NCBI GenBank assembly: GCA_013397865.1
Contig: VZTI01001283.1
Coordinates: forward strand, 187,128-251,127
Length of the DNA: 64,000 nucleotides
From: Struthidea cinerea
Taxonomy: Eukaryota > Chordata > Aves > Passeriformes > Corcoracidae
Direction: 5' to 3'
Below, in pieces: positions 1-12,574 of this stretch; position 1 is the first letter of the stretch; every line of letters begins with the position of its first letter. The notes beneath the pieces were generated by a model. The model ran no database searches and had not been told where the DNA came from. It was given only the letters and a program-made list of their open reading frames with translations. The position numbers and the translations under genes are program-made.

Positions 1-1050
1 ACCACCTCCTTGGGGAGCCTGTTCCAGTGCTCAATCACCCTTTGGCTGAAAAACCTTTTCCTCATATCCAACCTAAATCTCCCCTAACTCAGCTTCAGGC
101 CATTGCCTTGGGTTCTATCACTGGCCACCAGAGAGAAGAGGTCACTTCACATCACAAAGAAGTTGCAGGCTGTGATGAGGTCTCCCCTCAGTCTCCTCCA
201 GGCTGAACAAACCAAGTGATCTCAGCCTCTCCTCATATGGCTTCCCCCACGGCCCTTCACCATCCTCAGGCCCTTCTTTGGACACTCCCTAATGGCTTAA
301 TGTCTTTTTTACACTGTGGCACCCAAAACTGCCCCCAGCACTCGAGGTGAGGCTGCCCCAGTGCAGAGCAGAGCGGGACAATCCCCTCCCTTGCCCAGCT
401 GGCTGGTGCCTGATGCCCCCCAGGACACGCTTGGCCCTCCTGGATGCCAGGGCACTGCTGGCTTGTGTTCAACTTGCCATCAACCAGGAGCCCCAGGTCC
501 CTTTCCATGGCTGCTCTCCAGCCTCTCATTCCCCAGTATGTCTGTACCTACATCCAGGGTTGCCCTATCCCAGGTGCAGAATCCACTTTCCCTCATTGAA
601 CCTCATACAGTTGGTGATTGCCCAGCCCTCTAATTTGTCAAGGTCTCACTGCAGGGCCTCCCTGCCTTCAAGGGAGTTGACAGCTTCTCCCCATTTAGTG
701 TCATTGGCTGACTTAGTGTTCCTTGGAGTTCTGGATCCAGGTTGTTCATGAAGATGTTGAAGAGCACAGGGCTAGGATGGAGTCCTGCAGAATCCCACTA
801 GCCAGCCTGACATCACCCCATGAGCCTCACCTGTGAGCCAGTTGCTCATCCATCATGTGTGGGTGTGTGCTGCATATTTTGTCCAGAAGGATACTGTGGG
901 AGACAGTATCAAAAGCTTCACTGGAGTCCAAAAGGGCTACATCTACTGGCCTTCCTAGACCATCTAGGTGGGTTACCTTTTAAATCAGGTTCTACAAGCA
1001 GGACCTCTCCCTCATGAAATTGTGCTGGCTGTGACTGATGACTGCAATGA
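1..1050 (-). mobile_element. CR1 LINE fragment, 5'-truncated, runs off the window's left edge
   Basis: Read on the minus strand this is the 3' half of a chicken-repeat-1 (CR1) retrotransposon. Recognisable blocks on the plus strand are the antisense of the CR1 3' region (CTGTTCCAGTGCTCAATCACC near the left edge, CTCCTCATATGGCTTC near 230), the GCACTCGAGGTGAGGCTGCC block near 340, and the antisense of reverse-transcriptase motif A around 890-960, in CR1 the YLDFSKAFDTV region. The extreme 3' end lies outside the window. Similarity fades after about 1050, so the right boundary is approximate and could reach 1140. The reading frame is broken many times and no functional protein remains. It belongs to the same CR1 subfamily as the copy at 14309-15094, judging by the shared variant sequence over the 3' third. 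Confidence 0.9.
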
Positions 1051-2345
1051 ATTGCTAGCTGTTGTCTAAAATCAGTCTCTTTCAGCTTTATTTTTAAGAC
1101 AAAACTGTCCTTTTCCAGGACAGCTGGGAGAAGGATCAAGTGGGGGATGCTACCTATTGTTACCTCTGAGTCACTGAGAAGGGCAGGATGTCACAACTTT
1201 GTCCTTGTCATTTCATGTTGTCTAATGTAGAGGGTCATCCTTGGCAGGCAGATTCGTGGGTGTCATTCTGAAGTGCCTAAATCTGCTTGTTTTGTGCACA
1301 AGGAAAGAAGAACCAATGAACTCTGCGTTCTCTGTTTGAAAGCTGGACCACCTGGTCAGCTAAGGACACAGTGGTCAATGCTGTGGTAGTTAAGTAGGGG
1401 TTTAGCATTCTGTGTGTGTGTGAGTCTTGTCTCTAAAACAGTACTTTGTAATTCAAATAAGTCCTAAAGACAATATTTTAAATTTAAATCTTAATCAAGG
1501 GGTTGTGATCTCTTTTTCTTAGGATCACTGAAAAAATTAACGTTTTCCTGAAAAGCTGTTACACGTACTTTTCAGATAATTATTGATTTTTAAACTCTTC
1601 AGTGATAATTTGCACTCAGAATGCTTCTAATATAAGAAGTCAGTGGTAATACCAAATGATTTTATATATTTGTTAACACACACAAGCATTTTATTTTGAT
1701 ATCAACAGAGATATGCTTGATGTTAATGTAAAATGTTAAAATAAACTCACTTGAAGAAGCTTCTGCCATTCAGAAAAATCTAAAGAAATAACAATGTTTC
1801 AGAGTATTCCACTGGGTAACTGTGCATATTGTAAGAAGTTGGCAGAAGATTTCAAAGAGCTAATAAAAATTATATCCGATATATTGTAAATTACTGTGAA
1901 GAGAAGAAGAGAAGAGATGAATTTCTTAGCTCAGTTTATGAACCTTAAATCCTGGAAAAATATTTTCAAAGAAATGTTTCTTGAAAAAGAATAAATGTTA
2001 TATACTAGGAAGTTTTCTTGCTGTTGTTTTCCTTTTTTTTTTTTCAGGCCAAGTTGAATAAATTTATTAAATGGGAATAAAGGGAGAAAACTATTGATGT
2101 GCCCTTCAAATATCCTGTTTCCCCCTCATGAAAGCAGAAGCCAGAGCTGAGGTGTGGATGCTGAAAAGCTTTCAACATAGAAATTTTCCAGCTTTCTACA
2201 GCATTCTGTGAGAATCCTGCTTTTCTCATGCAAGCCATGAAAAACAGTGCAATGGTTTTGTAAACGAATTCTTTCTCTCTGCACCTGCAAGTTGTTATGT
2301 AGTATTGTTATGATATTGACTAGAGAAATACTTTGAAATAGGCAT
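1051..2345. other. AT-rich non-coding stretch
   Basis: No gene or recognisable repeat. It holds a short GT run near 1413 and a 12-T run at 2033-2044. Stops occur in all frames. Confidence 0.6.
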
Positions 2346-2637
2346 TGTAGGTTTCAGCCAACCAGCCCGGGAGGTGGATTGTTAAAGGACCAATGACCTT
2401 ATGTCATTTAAGAATACTAAGATATAAAACGAGTCGGTATATTATTACATAAATCCATCCATTCCATTGCTCCCTGGACTTGAACTTTCGTGTCGTGATT
2501 TCTCTCCGGCCGCGGTACAACAGCGACACTGAGGCACCACTGAAATAAGCCAAAATAAAGATTCAGTGCACCTCCTCACAGCCTTTATCTGTGTTCTTCC
2601 ACATGCAGAGGAAGCCCACTTTACCGCCATATCTGCA
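2346..2637 (+). mobile_element. possible short solo LTR (U3-R-U5-like promoter and polyadenylation layout)
   Basis: The segment carries the signal order expected of a retroviral LTR: a CCAAT box near 2390 (GGACCAATGACC), a TATA-like ATATAAAACG near 2420, a CpG-containing stretch near 2505-2525, and AATAAA at 2554-2559. It could start with TG at 2346 and end with CA at 2637. Its CpG-bearing centre stands out from the AT-rich flanks. No convincing target-site duplication is visible and the family was not recognised, so it could instead be a host promoter-like sequence or chance. Confidence 0.35.
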
Positions 2638-4216
2638 GTAATTTGTAGGGAGATAATTTTAGAGGCTCATATAAATCATGAAAGCAGTGTCCTCACAAAC
2701 AGCGCTAGCAAAAGGCACCGGTAACATGCCCGACTGAGAGCAATTAACTACAGGCATGCCATGGGCTTTGTTTTTTCAAACCTTTCCACAGTAAGTGATA
2801 GTGTGAAGTGAATTAATCTCTCTTTTGTCTTCTCAGTAAGTATCAATTAGTGTAAAATAAGGTCCTCTGTTTTCCAGCTCATAATCGTTGCTTCTTGCTT
2901 GATTTGTCTGCTCTGACAATTGATACTCAAAAATGCTCTTGAAGCCTTTGTGTGCGTTCTTGCTCTGTGCAGCATGCCTTGCTTCTCTCAGAACGGAAGG
3001 CTGCCTGTTTTTGTAAGACAGCTCTACACTTTAAAGCTTGTACATAACAGATGTAGACCAGAAGACTGAACTAGGGCTAAAGCCTAAGCAAAGAAAAACA
3101 ACAGGAAAGGAAAAGACACACTGGAAAACTTGAATTCCATAGAGAGTCTGATGTCAAACAGGCTTCTCGTAACATCAGGTGCAGTCCTAGAAATCCCTGC
3201 AAATAGTGAGGGAGGCTGAACCTCATTTTGTGTTATTGAGTAGTAAGAACAATCACCTTGAGATGCAACACAGCATGAGTTCATTGAGTTCTAGTGGTCA
3301 GTTTAGCCACAAAAGGCCAGTTTGACCAAAAGGTTTAGACATTCTATCACAGAATCACAACTCCTTTCCAAAATGTAAAGTTTCATACTTCTATTTCGCT
3401 GCCATTTGTCACTAGATGCTAAATGTTTTGTATTTACAGTGTTCACTGGAATAGGGATTGGTATTAAAGTTCACCTCAGGAAGCAAAGTTTCTTAATTGC
3501 TGAACTGGGAATTATTATTGTCCCTTTGCTCTGGCTAAGTAAATGCTTAATTATCCACAATTAAATTGAGCAGTTTCCAAAAAGAGAGATCCTTCACTTT
3601 CTTTTTTCTCCCAGTCTCCCCTGAACTATCATCTACTGTTTAAGTACTCTGCTAAAAATTGTGCTTAGGTCCTTTTGATGTCATGAGATATGAGAGCTCA
3701 GGCCTTCCATCTTCTTTGCAGGGTGTCCTGTTCTTGAGGTGAAGATTAGGACATATGAGCAGCAGCAGCAGCAGCAGCAATTTATGAAGTGACATGGAGA
3801 TGGTCACCCAGCAGTGGGAGGAATTGTGTCTGTGATTTCAAATTGAGGGAGGCACCTACCTCAAGTACTGGGTAAGGGAACTTATGTCCCAAGGATAAGT
3901 TCTGACTTTGGTGCTGAAATTCACTTTAACACCTGCAAATGCCTGCTTTAGAGAAACCTTGGGGTTTGACCTCAACCCACACAGTGCTCTATAGATGGCT
4001 GTTGCGAGATAATGACATTGTCTAAATAGAGTATCTTAAGAAGAATGCTGATGTAATCTCAGTTTAGATTTATGACAGAAAGCAAGGCACTTCTCTTTCT
4101 GAAGTTGTTTACTTGCATTCATCCTTGTCATACCTTTGACAAATGTTTGAGTTTGCATCTTACAGGTATTGTGTCTATATAAAAAGAAAGCACTTCTCCA
4201 CTTACTTTTTCCTAAA
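2638..4216. other. non-coding stretch with a CAG/AGC microsatellite
   Basis: No gene seen. Apart from the AGC repeat at 3758-3779 it looks like ordinary unique sequence. Confidence 0.6.
3758..3779 (+). repeat. (AGC)7 trinucleotide microsatellite
   Basis: Seven uninterrupted AGC units plus one A. It lies outside any supported reading frame. Short CAG-class repeats of this kind are often length-polymorphic. Confidence 0.95.
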
Positions 4217-4779
4217 TGTCCTGGTTTTAGCTGGGATAGAATTAATTTTCTTCTTAGTAGCTGGCATAGTCTTATGTTTTGGATTTAGTACAAGGATACT
4301 GTTGATAAGACACTGATGTTTTGTTTGTTGCTAAGTGGTGCTTACCCTAAGTCAGAGACTTCTCAGTGTTTCATGCTCTGACAGTGAGGGGGTGCATAAG
4401 AAGCAGGGAGGGACCACGGCCAGGACAGCTGACCCAAACAGGCTAAATGGGTATTCCATACCATAGAACATCACGTTCTGTATATGAACTGGGAGGAGTT
4501 GGCTGAAAGGGGATAATCACTGCTTGGGGATGGGCTGAGCGTTGATGAGTGAGTGGTGAGCACTTGTATTGTACATCGCTTCATTTTCCTGTGTTCTCTG
4601 TCTCTTTCCCCTTTATTATTATTATTGCTATTTTTCAGTTTGTTTCAATTATTAAACTGTTCTTATCTTGACCCACGAGTTTATACTTTTTTCCAATTCT
4701 CCTCTCCATTCCAGCAGGGATAGGGAGTGAGTGAGTGGCTCTGTGGTACTTAGTTGCCAGCTGGGGTTAAAACTTGACA
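4217..4779 (+). mobile_element. solo LTR of an endogenous retrovirus, ERVL-class by appearance
   Basis: A 563-bp segment opens with TGTCCTGGTTTTAGCTGGGA and closes with GGGGTTAAAACTTGACA, so it has the TG...CA ends of an LTR. The opening resembles the abundant LTRs of passerine ERVL-type elements (recognition from memory, not a search). An ATTAAA polyadenylation signal sits at 4651-4656, following an ATT-rich run and leaving about 120 bp of R/U5 after it. The flanking five bases are CTAAA on the left and CTCAG on the right, a poor match for a target-site duplication, as expected of an old insertion. No gag, pol or env sequence lies on either side, so this is a solo LTR left by recombination between two LTRs. 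Confidence 0.75.
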
Positions 4780-6394
4780 CTCAGAAAGCAGAGCAGTCTT
4801 GGGATGATGCTTTTTTCACTTGTGGCTTGCCAGTTCATGGGCTGAGAAAAGGGTGAACTATTGTAGCCTTGTTCCCACACTAATCCATTTTGAACAATGA
4901 ATGTGGTGAGGGAAGGTATTACAGGAGGGCAAATAGTTTTCCTGGCTAATTTTTCTTGGAGAAGTATACCTGCTCAGCTTATTTCTTTGCAGCAAGTACA
5001 AGAGACAACATAGGAACAGGTAATAATCTTTCTTGGTGGCATGTGGCATAGGATTTCACTGGAACATGGTGATGTGTTATTGCATTCCAAGTGCAGTATT
5101 TGTCTTGTGAACATGTGCAAGCATGCAGAGACTCTGCTCAGTGAGTTATTAAGCCTCTTTATCAAATGCATAACAGAATCAGCAAGCTACACAAATTAGA
5201 TGTCTGAGTCATAGTTTTCACATTTGCATAGGAGGGATAATAGTACTACTTACAACAGGATGAAAGGTCGTAAGTATGTCCCGTATTTATGTATGTATTT
5301 TTAAGCAACACAAAATCTAAAATTTGAAGTAAACTTTTATTTCTGATTCTTCTGATTTATGTTCTCTCTTTCTTCCTTTTCTATTTTCTTTTTAGTTGCA
5401 AGTAGTCTGCAGTAACTAAAAAGAGAGCATAGGAGATGATTCATTTCCAAATAACCACAATAGGAGAAAGAAATCAACTTGAAGTGAAGCTTTCACACTT
5501 ATCTGTATAATAAGCACTTGCAGTTTCTCATCAATTAGTGATTGCAAAAACTAATTTGCAGTAGGATATGACATATAGGAAGATGACCTTTAATTTTTCA
5601 CTAAGATTCTGAGGGCTAACAGCCACTGGCAATAGAGAGGTGTCCTGTTAGGGTACACTGACATTTGAAGTGATGGAAAAAAAGAGTCTTTGCACTCCCA
5701 CCCCCTTAGATTGTAGAAATGATTGTTTATTGATATTTCTATAATTTCAAACTAGTTTAGAATATCTTTTCTTGCTTTGATTTCTCCCTTCCATGAAACA
5801 TCTATAGTCTATTAGGTTAAGATCTCTTGTAACCTCTGATGTGTGACTTTGTTTTTGCCTGCGAGAAAAACAGAGTGAAGAAGCATGTGCATTTTTTGCC
5901 TGAGGTAAATGGGAGCACATATGGGGAATGCAATGGAAAGTTGCATGATGGATGACTGTAAACATGGATATTGTAGTTGCATAAATATTTTTTAATGTTT
6001 TATGTATTTGAAGGGCTTGAAGGGATAGAGTAGTAGTATCCATGGTAGCCTTATTCTTGCCTGGTTCGGATATGCCACCCTTAGCATCACATTCAAAACT
6101 TTTCCTTTTGTGGATGCCATTATCTTTTTGTACCATCAATCATTTAATAATAAAGAAAACTATGAGAATAATTTGTCTTTGATATTACTGGAGTAAGTAA
6201 GCTGTAATTCTGCTGAAACCAGTGGAGCTTCACAGGGCAACAGGAACTTGAGGAAAGACTTGTTGGTTATTGTTACCTAGGGGAACAGAATCTGTCTGCT
6301 CTGTTGATTTACTTAGAATGCAAATTCTGGGAGGTGGGAAAGATCTTTCTTGTGCCGTAAGCAAAAGTGTAGAGCACCAGGGAAAAGAGTCATG
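4780..6394. other. non-coding stretch
   Basis: No recognisable repeat or gene. The minus strand has an open frame of 130 codons at 5747-6139 with no domain, low-complexity signature or exon-like splice signals that I could see. It is treated as chance. Confidence 0.55.
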
Positions 6395-7697
6395 TTAGAG
6401 GAGGTCACATGGAAAATAAGGGGGTAATTGGTGACAGCCAACATGGCTTCAATAAAGGCAAATCGTATCTAACAAATTTGGTGGCCCTCTACTATGCAGT
6501 TACAGCAGGAGCAGAAGAGAAAAACTCAGCTGACATCATCTATGTGGACTTGTGCAAAGCATTTGACACTGTCCCATGACATCCTTGTCTCTAAACTGGA
6601 CAGACATGGATTTGATAGATCAGCTATTTGGTGGGTAAAAAACTGGCTGGATGGTCACAGCCAGGGAGTTGCAGTTCATATCTCAGTGTCCAAGTGGAAA
6701 GCAGTGACACAAGTGGCATTCCTCAGGGGTTGGTATTGGAACCAGCACTTTTTGACGTCTTTGTTGACAACATGGACAGTGGGATCAAATGCACTTTCAG
6801 CAAGTTTGCCACTGACATGGAGCTAAGTGGTTCAGTCCACAAGCTGGACTGAAGGGATGGCATATGCAGAGACCTTGACAGGTTTGAGAGGTGGATCTGT
6901 GCAATCCTTATGAAATTCAACAAGGTGAAGCCCAAGGTCCTGCCCCTGGGTCGGGGCAATCCCAAGAAAAGCACAGACTGGGTGTAGAAAGGATGAAGAC
7001 TATCCCTGGGCGCAAGGACTTGGGGATGTTTGTGAACAAAGAGCTCAATATGTGCTTTTAGCCCAGAAAGCCCACCGCATCCTGTGCTGCATCTAGAGCA
7101 GCATGGCCAGCAGGGTGAGGGAGGGGATTCTTCCCCTCTGCTCTGCTCTTGTGAGAGAGTGCCCACCTGGAGTGCTGCATCCAGCTCTGAAGCCCCCAAC
7201 ACAGGAAAGAACTTGGCCTGTTGGAATGAGTCCAGAGGAGGACCACGAACATGATCAGAGGGCTGGAGCAGCTCTCCTATGAAAAAAGGCTGAGAGAATT
7301 GAGGTTGTTCAACCTAGAGAAAAGAAGGCTCTGGGGAGACCTCATAATAACCTTCCAGTACCTAAAGAGGATCTACAAGAGAGCTGGAAAGGGACTTTGC
7401 ACAAGACCATGTTATGATAGGACAAGGGGCAATGGCCTTTAGCTGAAGGAGAGTTAATTTAGGCTAGATGGTAGGAAGAAATTCTTTACCATGAGGGTTG
7501 TGAGGCACTGGAACAGGTTGTCCAGAGAAGTTGTGGATGCCGCATCCCTGGAGGTGTTCAAGGCCAGGTTGGATGGAGCTTTGAGTAAACAGGTTTAGTG
7601 AAAGGCGTCCCTGCCTGTGGTGAGGGAGTTGGAACCAGATGATATTTAAGGTCCCTTCCAATCCTAACCATTCTGTGATTCTATGATTCTATGTTTC
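6395..7697 (+). mobile_element. CR1 LINE, 5'-truncated in the reverse transcriptase domain, complete 3' end
   Basis: About 1.3 kb of CR1 in sense orientation. The 5' part encodes broken pieces of reverse transcriptase: motif A region with AFDTVP near 6559-6576, then WVKNWLDG near 6630-6655, then SGIPQGLVLEP in another frame near 6712-6745, then FATD at 6805-6816. A one-base loss after the motif A codons shifts the frame and puts a TGA at 6577-6579. The usual FADD catalytic motif reads FATD, losing an aspartate. The 3' untranslated part ends in the avian CR1 hallmark: ATTCTGTG followed by two ATTCTATG octamers at 7670-7693. The element cannot encode an active enzyme. The left boundary is approximate. 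Confidence 0.93.
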
Positions 7698-8746
7698 TAG
7701 AGCCTTGGTCTCACAGAATTGGCCTGCTTGGGGCCGCACCACTTCATGCTGCATCCATACCATGACCCATAGTGGGAGGCTGTACAATAGCCATAGCTGC
7801 TGTACAGGAATAGCAAATGATGCAGGAGGTGGAGGAGAGAAGCAATGGATGTTGCTTTTTGGCAGAGTTTACTGCAGCGATACTTCAGAAAGAGCTTGGG
7901 GCACTTGTATTACTAAACAGTGAGCTGTGCTAATAGGAGAGAATAGTAAATTCCTGCCTTGTATTTTCATTAATGTTTCAGTGACTCTGAAGCAAAAGGA
8001 AGTTTTAGCCTTCTGGAATAAACTGCTACTGAATTCCCTTTATTTCAAGGTAATATGCTGACATTTCTCACTTCCTGCTGAAGTGTTTATATACTGTCAG
8101 ATAATTTCTTGGTTCTCTCTTGGAAGCTACTACAGTTTACTGAGGAGCTGAAGCATTCATTACATCTTTTATGTGTCTCAGAAGGGCATTACGAAGTTCA
8201 ATTAACATTTGAGAAGTGTTCTGCAATTCTCAGATGACATGTACAGTGGAAGCATACAAAATGGTTATTATCCATTGAATGCATATTTGCTGTGTATCTG
8301 TCTTTCATCAAGCTACTCCTAGGTAGAAGTGTTCTCTTCTTGAAGACTACTTGAATTTGTGCAGCAGTACTGGCCAAATATAGCATTAGGGGGTGTGAGA
8401 TTCCGCTGCTCATTGAAATCACTTACAATTGAAGGGAGAGTGACAAATTGTTGTTCAAGACTTCATTTATATAAAAATCTTAACAATTCTCAGTCCCACA
8501 TCTTGTAAGGACTTTTGAAGTCATTGTGAAAATGAGCTCAAAGGAAAGGAAGTCTAGGAGACAGGAACCATGATCCTGCTATTGTGAGTGTTTCACCTGC
8601 CAGGCAATGATTACCTTTGCAGTCCCCGCACCACTACTAAGGTCAAGTAAGCAGAGTAATTAGAACATGAATTCAGAGTTCAGATTGTCCTTGTAAGTTT
8701 GTGCCTTGATATGGCAGATTGTGGGAGGATGGGTTGCCAGAACCTT

Positions 8747-8799
8747 GATGTTTCATTAGTCCTGGAATGAATTCCTGGATGTTTCATTAGTCCTGGAAT
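8747..8799 (+). repeat. direct repeat, 22-bp copies at a 31-bp period
   Basis: The segment GATGTTTCATTAGTCCTGG is repeated exactly 31 bp downstream, with three further matching bases (22 bp in all). It looks like a local tandem duplication of about 1.7 copies. Confidence 0.9.
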
Positions 8800-11762
8800 T
8801 TGGGCAGAAGGAAGTCTGAAGTCAGTCTGCCCTCTTCGAATGAATATGGGTTTTTCATATTCAAATATTGTGAAGCTGGTTTCAGAGCACCCCACGATTC
8901 ATGCTTTCCAATAGCACACTTGGTCAGTCAGGAAGCCCTTCTGATGGGGCTCCCTAAATGCAAGTGCCCAGGAGAGCATTGGACCATCAAATGCTGAGTG
9001 GGGTTAGGGCATAAGCACAAAATGGAGGCAAATGCATAGGACTCTTAAGCTGTAATACAGAAGAGGTACTTGTAGCTGAGAATCTGTCTCTAATAATTAA
9101 CTCAGAAAGCCAGATGATTTATTTCTTCCCTTCCAGGTCCTACTAGGAAAACTTTCCTTTGTTCATGAGTATCACAAGAGTGCAACAACTTCCAGTATTG
9201 CTTTTCTTCTGGCACCTGCTGTTATTCCAGCCCATCCATAATGAAATTCCCTTTCTGCCAGGCACTGAAGAAAGAGTTCCAGTTCTATAGGATGTACAGG
9301 AGGGATGGAGAAGAGAGCTACAGTGGGGAGAAGTAGTAGTGGCAGAGTGGGAAGTGCCTTGAATCATGTGCAAGAGGCATTTATCTCTCCTGAGGAAGCA
9401 TCTGTCTCTCTGTCTCCTGTGTCCATGCTGGACCTCAAAATCCCTAACACAGGTGCCTCTGTTAAGCACCCAGGTAAAATGAATCTAGTCTTCAATGTCA
9501 TAAATTGCCAGGGGATAATTTGCCCATGAGAACATGTCATGACCTATACCCTGGATAAGTAAAAATTTTTGTTGACTGAAGCCATGGAGTTTATCCATCA
9601 GTTTATCTGTATCTATTTCTTTTTTCCTATGGCATTTTAACAATAAGGACCATCTCCTTTCTCTACTGGGTATAAATTGAGGTAGGATTTCAGGACTTGT
9701 GCCTTTTCAATACAGCTAGTACTGTATTCTCTTGAATTAATTCTGCTTAGTTTTCCTTTTAAGTTTGTTGTATAATAAAGTACCAACTTGTTCCTTTGAA
9801 ATAGACTCTGGTACTGCTTGTCCCAGCCCTGGAGAGGGGGAAAGGGATGCAGGTGAGCTGCAACAACTGAGCAGGGGTTGTTTGGGTCTTATGATCTGTG
9901 TGGATTTGAGAAAGGAGTGGGGGAGAAAAGATCAATTGACCCACTGGACCCTGCTGATCAAAGGAGTTGTTTGCTACTCCTCACTTCTGCTTCCAGACTA
10001 CAGTGCATGCACAAAGATATGGAATCCTGAACTGGGGCTGGGCACATTCCCTGTCTGGTGCCTTGACAGACAGCTCCTTGCTGGTGGATGTATCAACGTG
10101 CATTCAGATCCCAAGCTATGCCCTCACTGCATTGAGTGTCTACAAAAGCACCTGCCTGTTCTGACAGGTGCATTTTGGTGGTGCTGGGACGGATTCCACG
10201 CTTGTTTCATGTGGGTCTAAATTTTCCTCACTACTTTTTTGTGGTGTTCTACAAGCAACACTAGCAAATAAACCAAGGTATATCAATCACCATATCTGTT
10301 GTCAGGTATTAGTGGATGATGTGTCTTCTCACCATAAATATCTTTCTATTTTTAACTATTGATTCGAACTTTTCTTCGGTAGTATGAAAAAATATGAGTA
10401 GAGTAGCTTTATGCAACAGCAGAGACTTTAATTTTTAAAAGAGTGAAGGACTAATTTTGTCCCAATGTGCTATTAGAACTATCCAATATCTTCTATTTAC
10501 AGTGTTTGCTCATTCCATCTAATAGATATTTGCATGGCAGAGGCGATGAGGCATGATTACCAGATGTTTCCAGTCATCCTGGGAAGCAGATTTGTGCCCT
10601 GAAGGCTGGAAGCCTTTCCCTTTTTTTTCAAAAAAAGGCTCATTTTTAATCCCAGAACAGTGTTTAAGGTTGTACAAGTGTGGGTATTATCAATGTTCAC
10701 TTTATGTGATCTTTAATATAAAGATGGATCTATATTTCTATTTTGGCCTTAACTCCCACCTCCTACAAAGACCACCAAACTTCTGAGATTTATTTCTAGC
10801 ATTAAGAGTAGAAGGAATGGGAAAGAGGGAGAGGAAAAGAGAAGGCAGCCTACCTGTGGAGAGACATATTATGTATACAGCATGTGTCCTTCTTCGTATG
10901 GTCCTCCAGATAGAAGAAAATATAAACTCCCTTGCCTCCCTCAGAAATGTCTCTCAAGAAGGACACTGTAAATGCAGTCAGAAGTCTATACTCCAGATTG
11001 AAACTGGGAGCACCAAAAAATAAGTGACCCACCCTGATATAGCTAATTTATGTCTCAAACAACTCCACCAATTGAGAGCACAGGCTGCCTTCACAGTCTG
11101 GCCGTAACACTACTTTAATTTAGCATACCTTGTCCTTATGTCTAAGCAAGGTTTGGATGTAATTTAGAAGTCCAGCAGCTAAAGACCAATTCACTTTAAA
11201 ATTGCTTAATAGTGAAAATTTCAGTAATTTACTTTCTCTTCCATCTTTTCCTGTCTCCTTCAAAAATTCCTTGTTTCAGCCTAAATTTCTCAAGCCCACA
11301 CAGAATCTCTGTCTGAGAAACACAGACTACAAATTCATTCTCTCAGAGAAGCTTACAGTTTTAAAAAATTACTTTAATTTCAGCTGTATGCGAAACCTGA
11401 CATTTTAAAATTTGCCAAGAAAGAATTGCCAGAAAAAATAATTTCACATGGAGCAAAGTTTTACTTCCAAAATGCTATTTTTTCATCTATGATTTATTTT
11501 TATTAGTCTCATCTGCTCCAATTGAAATTTTAAAATGAAAAGTTGAATCAAAATTAGTTTTTAGCACTGTCATTGTGCTCTGTGAAATGTTTTAGCAATC
11601 CCAGAATCTCCAGTTCAGATACCAAGACCTTTTGTCTCTTTCTGTCCCTCCCTACCATGAGAGTCACTGTGCTCTTCTCTGCATGGAATGATCTTCTAAC
11701 CCAACACCATTGAACTGGGACTTGCTGTTGTTTCTCCCATTATATTGTAATGTAATTATATA

Positions 11763-11799
11763 TAATGTAATTCCAACCAAAAGGGTTGGAATTACATTA
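11763..11799. repeat. perfect 16-bp inverted repeat with 5-nt loop
   Basis: TAATGTAATTCCAACC at 11763-11778 is followed by AAAAG and then its exact reverse complement at 11784-11799. An additional AATGTAATT copy lies just upstream (11749-11757). The stem has no mismatch. It could be a short palindrome from a decayed transposon or a local inversion-duplication. Confidence 0.95.
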
Positions 11800-11938
11800 A
11801 TCAACCAAATGAAATAAATATTCAAGTTCTGACCTTCTCCAGTGCAGGTCCCAGGGCATATCTTATCCTCTGGCTTTTAGATATTAGTACCTTCTTGGTG
11901 TCCCAAGGCAGCAGAATATTTAAGTGAGCATTAACAGC

Positions 11939-11968
11939 TAAAAAAACCCAAAACAAAACAAAACAAAA
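11939..11968 (+). repeat. A-rich simple repeat, (AAAAC)n
   Basis: A run of As passes into three AAAAC units. No retrotransposed sequence was recognised upstream, so this is listed as a simple repeat and not as a retroposon tail. Confidence 0.85.
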
Positions 11969-12574
11969 GCTTTGTGAAATGTGGGCCACTCAATTTGAAT
12001 TAGAGGGCTCAGTCTTGACAGGGGCTTTCTCAGGGGCCAGTTCAGACAGGGTGAAGTTCAGTTCCTTGAACATAGATATCCATTGCCATTAAAGATATCC
12101 TTTAAGGTGTTCACGTGGTCTCCTGTTGTGTCTTCAGAAAGTCTTGTGTCATTGATGCCACATGGTGTCCTTAGACAGTACAAGAGTCCTGTCCTTAGGG
12201 TTTACTTAAAGGGAATCATAGCAGCAGTTTCACTGAACTCAGTATGAAGCGGATGCTGAAGTTAAGATACCACCTAGTGACATGTTTCTGCAGGAGTCAG
12301 TCCACTGAAGGATCAGGGCTATGTTTACTTGGAAAAGCCAGAATACTATTTATGATTCACAGAACCATATATAGAGTAAGAATTTAAAGATGTCAGCCTA
12401 AATCCTGACTTTTTTAGTGATCAGTAGCAGGTGCTGTCTGTAACACAATAGTAGCAGGACCAGCATGTAGTAGTGCTTCCTCAGATTTTCTTACGGTTTC
12501 CATAAGTTTTCACATAGGGACTTCCCAAGACAGAGAGGATATCTTTGCATTTGCTAAGACATGACCTATCCCTT

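Noticed and set aside
347..751. 134-codon plus-strand frame
   Set aside because: It is antisense CR1 sequence.
3335..3365. TATCACAGAATCACAA resembling a CR1 3' terminus
   Set aside because: No further CR1 similarity on either side.
9765..10220. 151-codon plus-strand frame
   Set aside because: No domain resemblance, no promoter, and a composition rich in Cys, Trp and Leu typical of chance frames.
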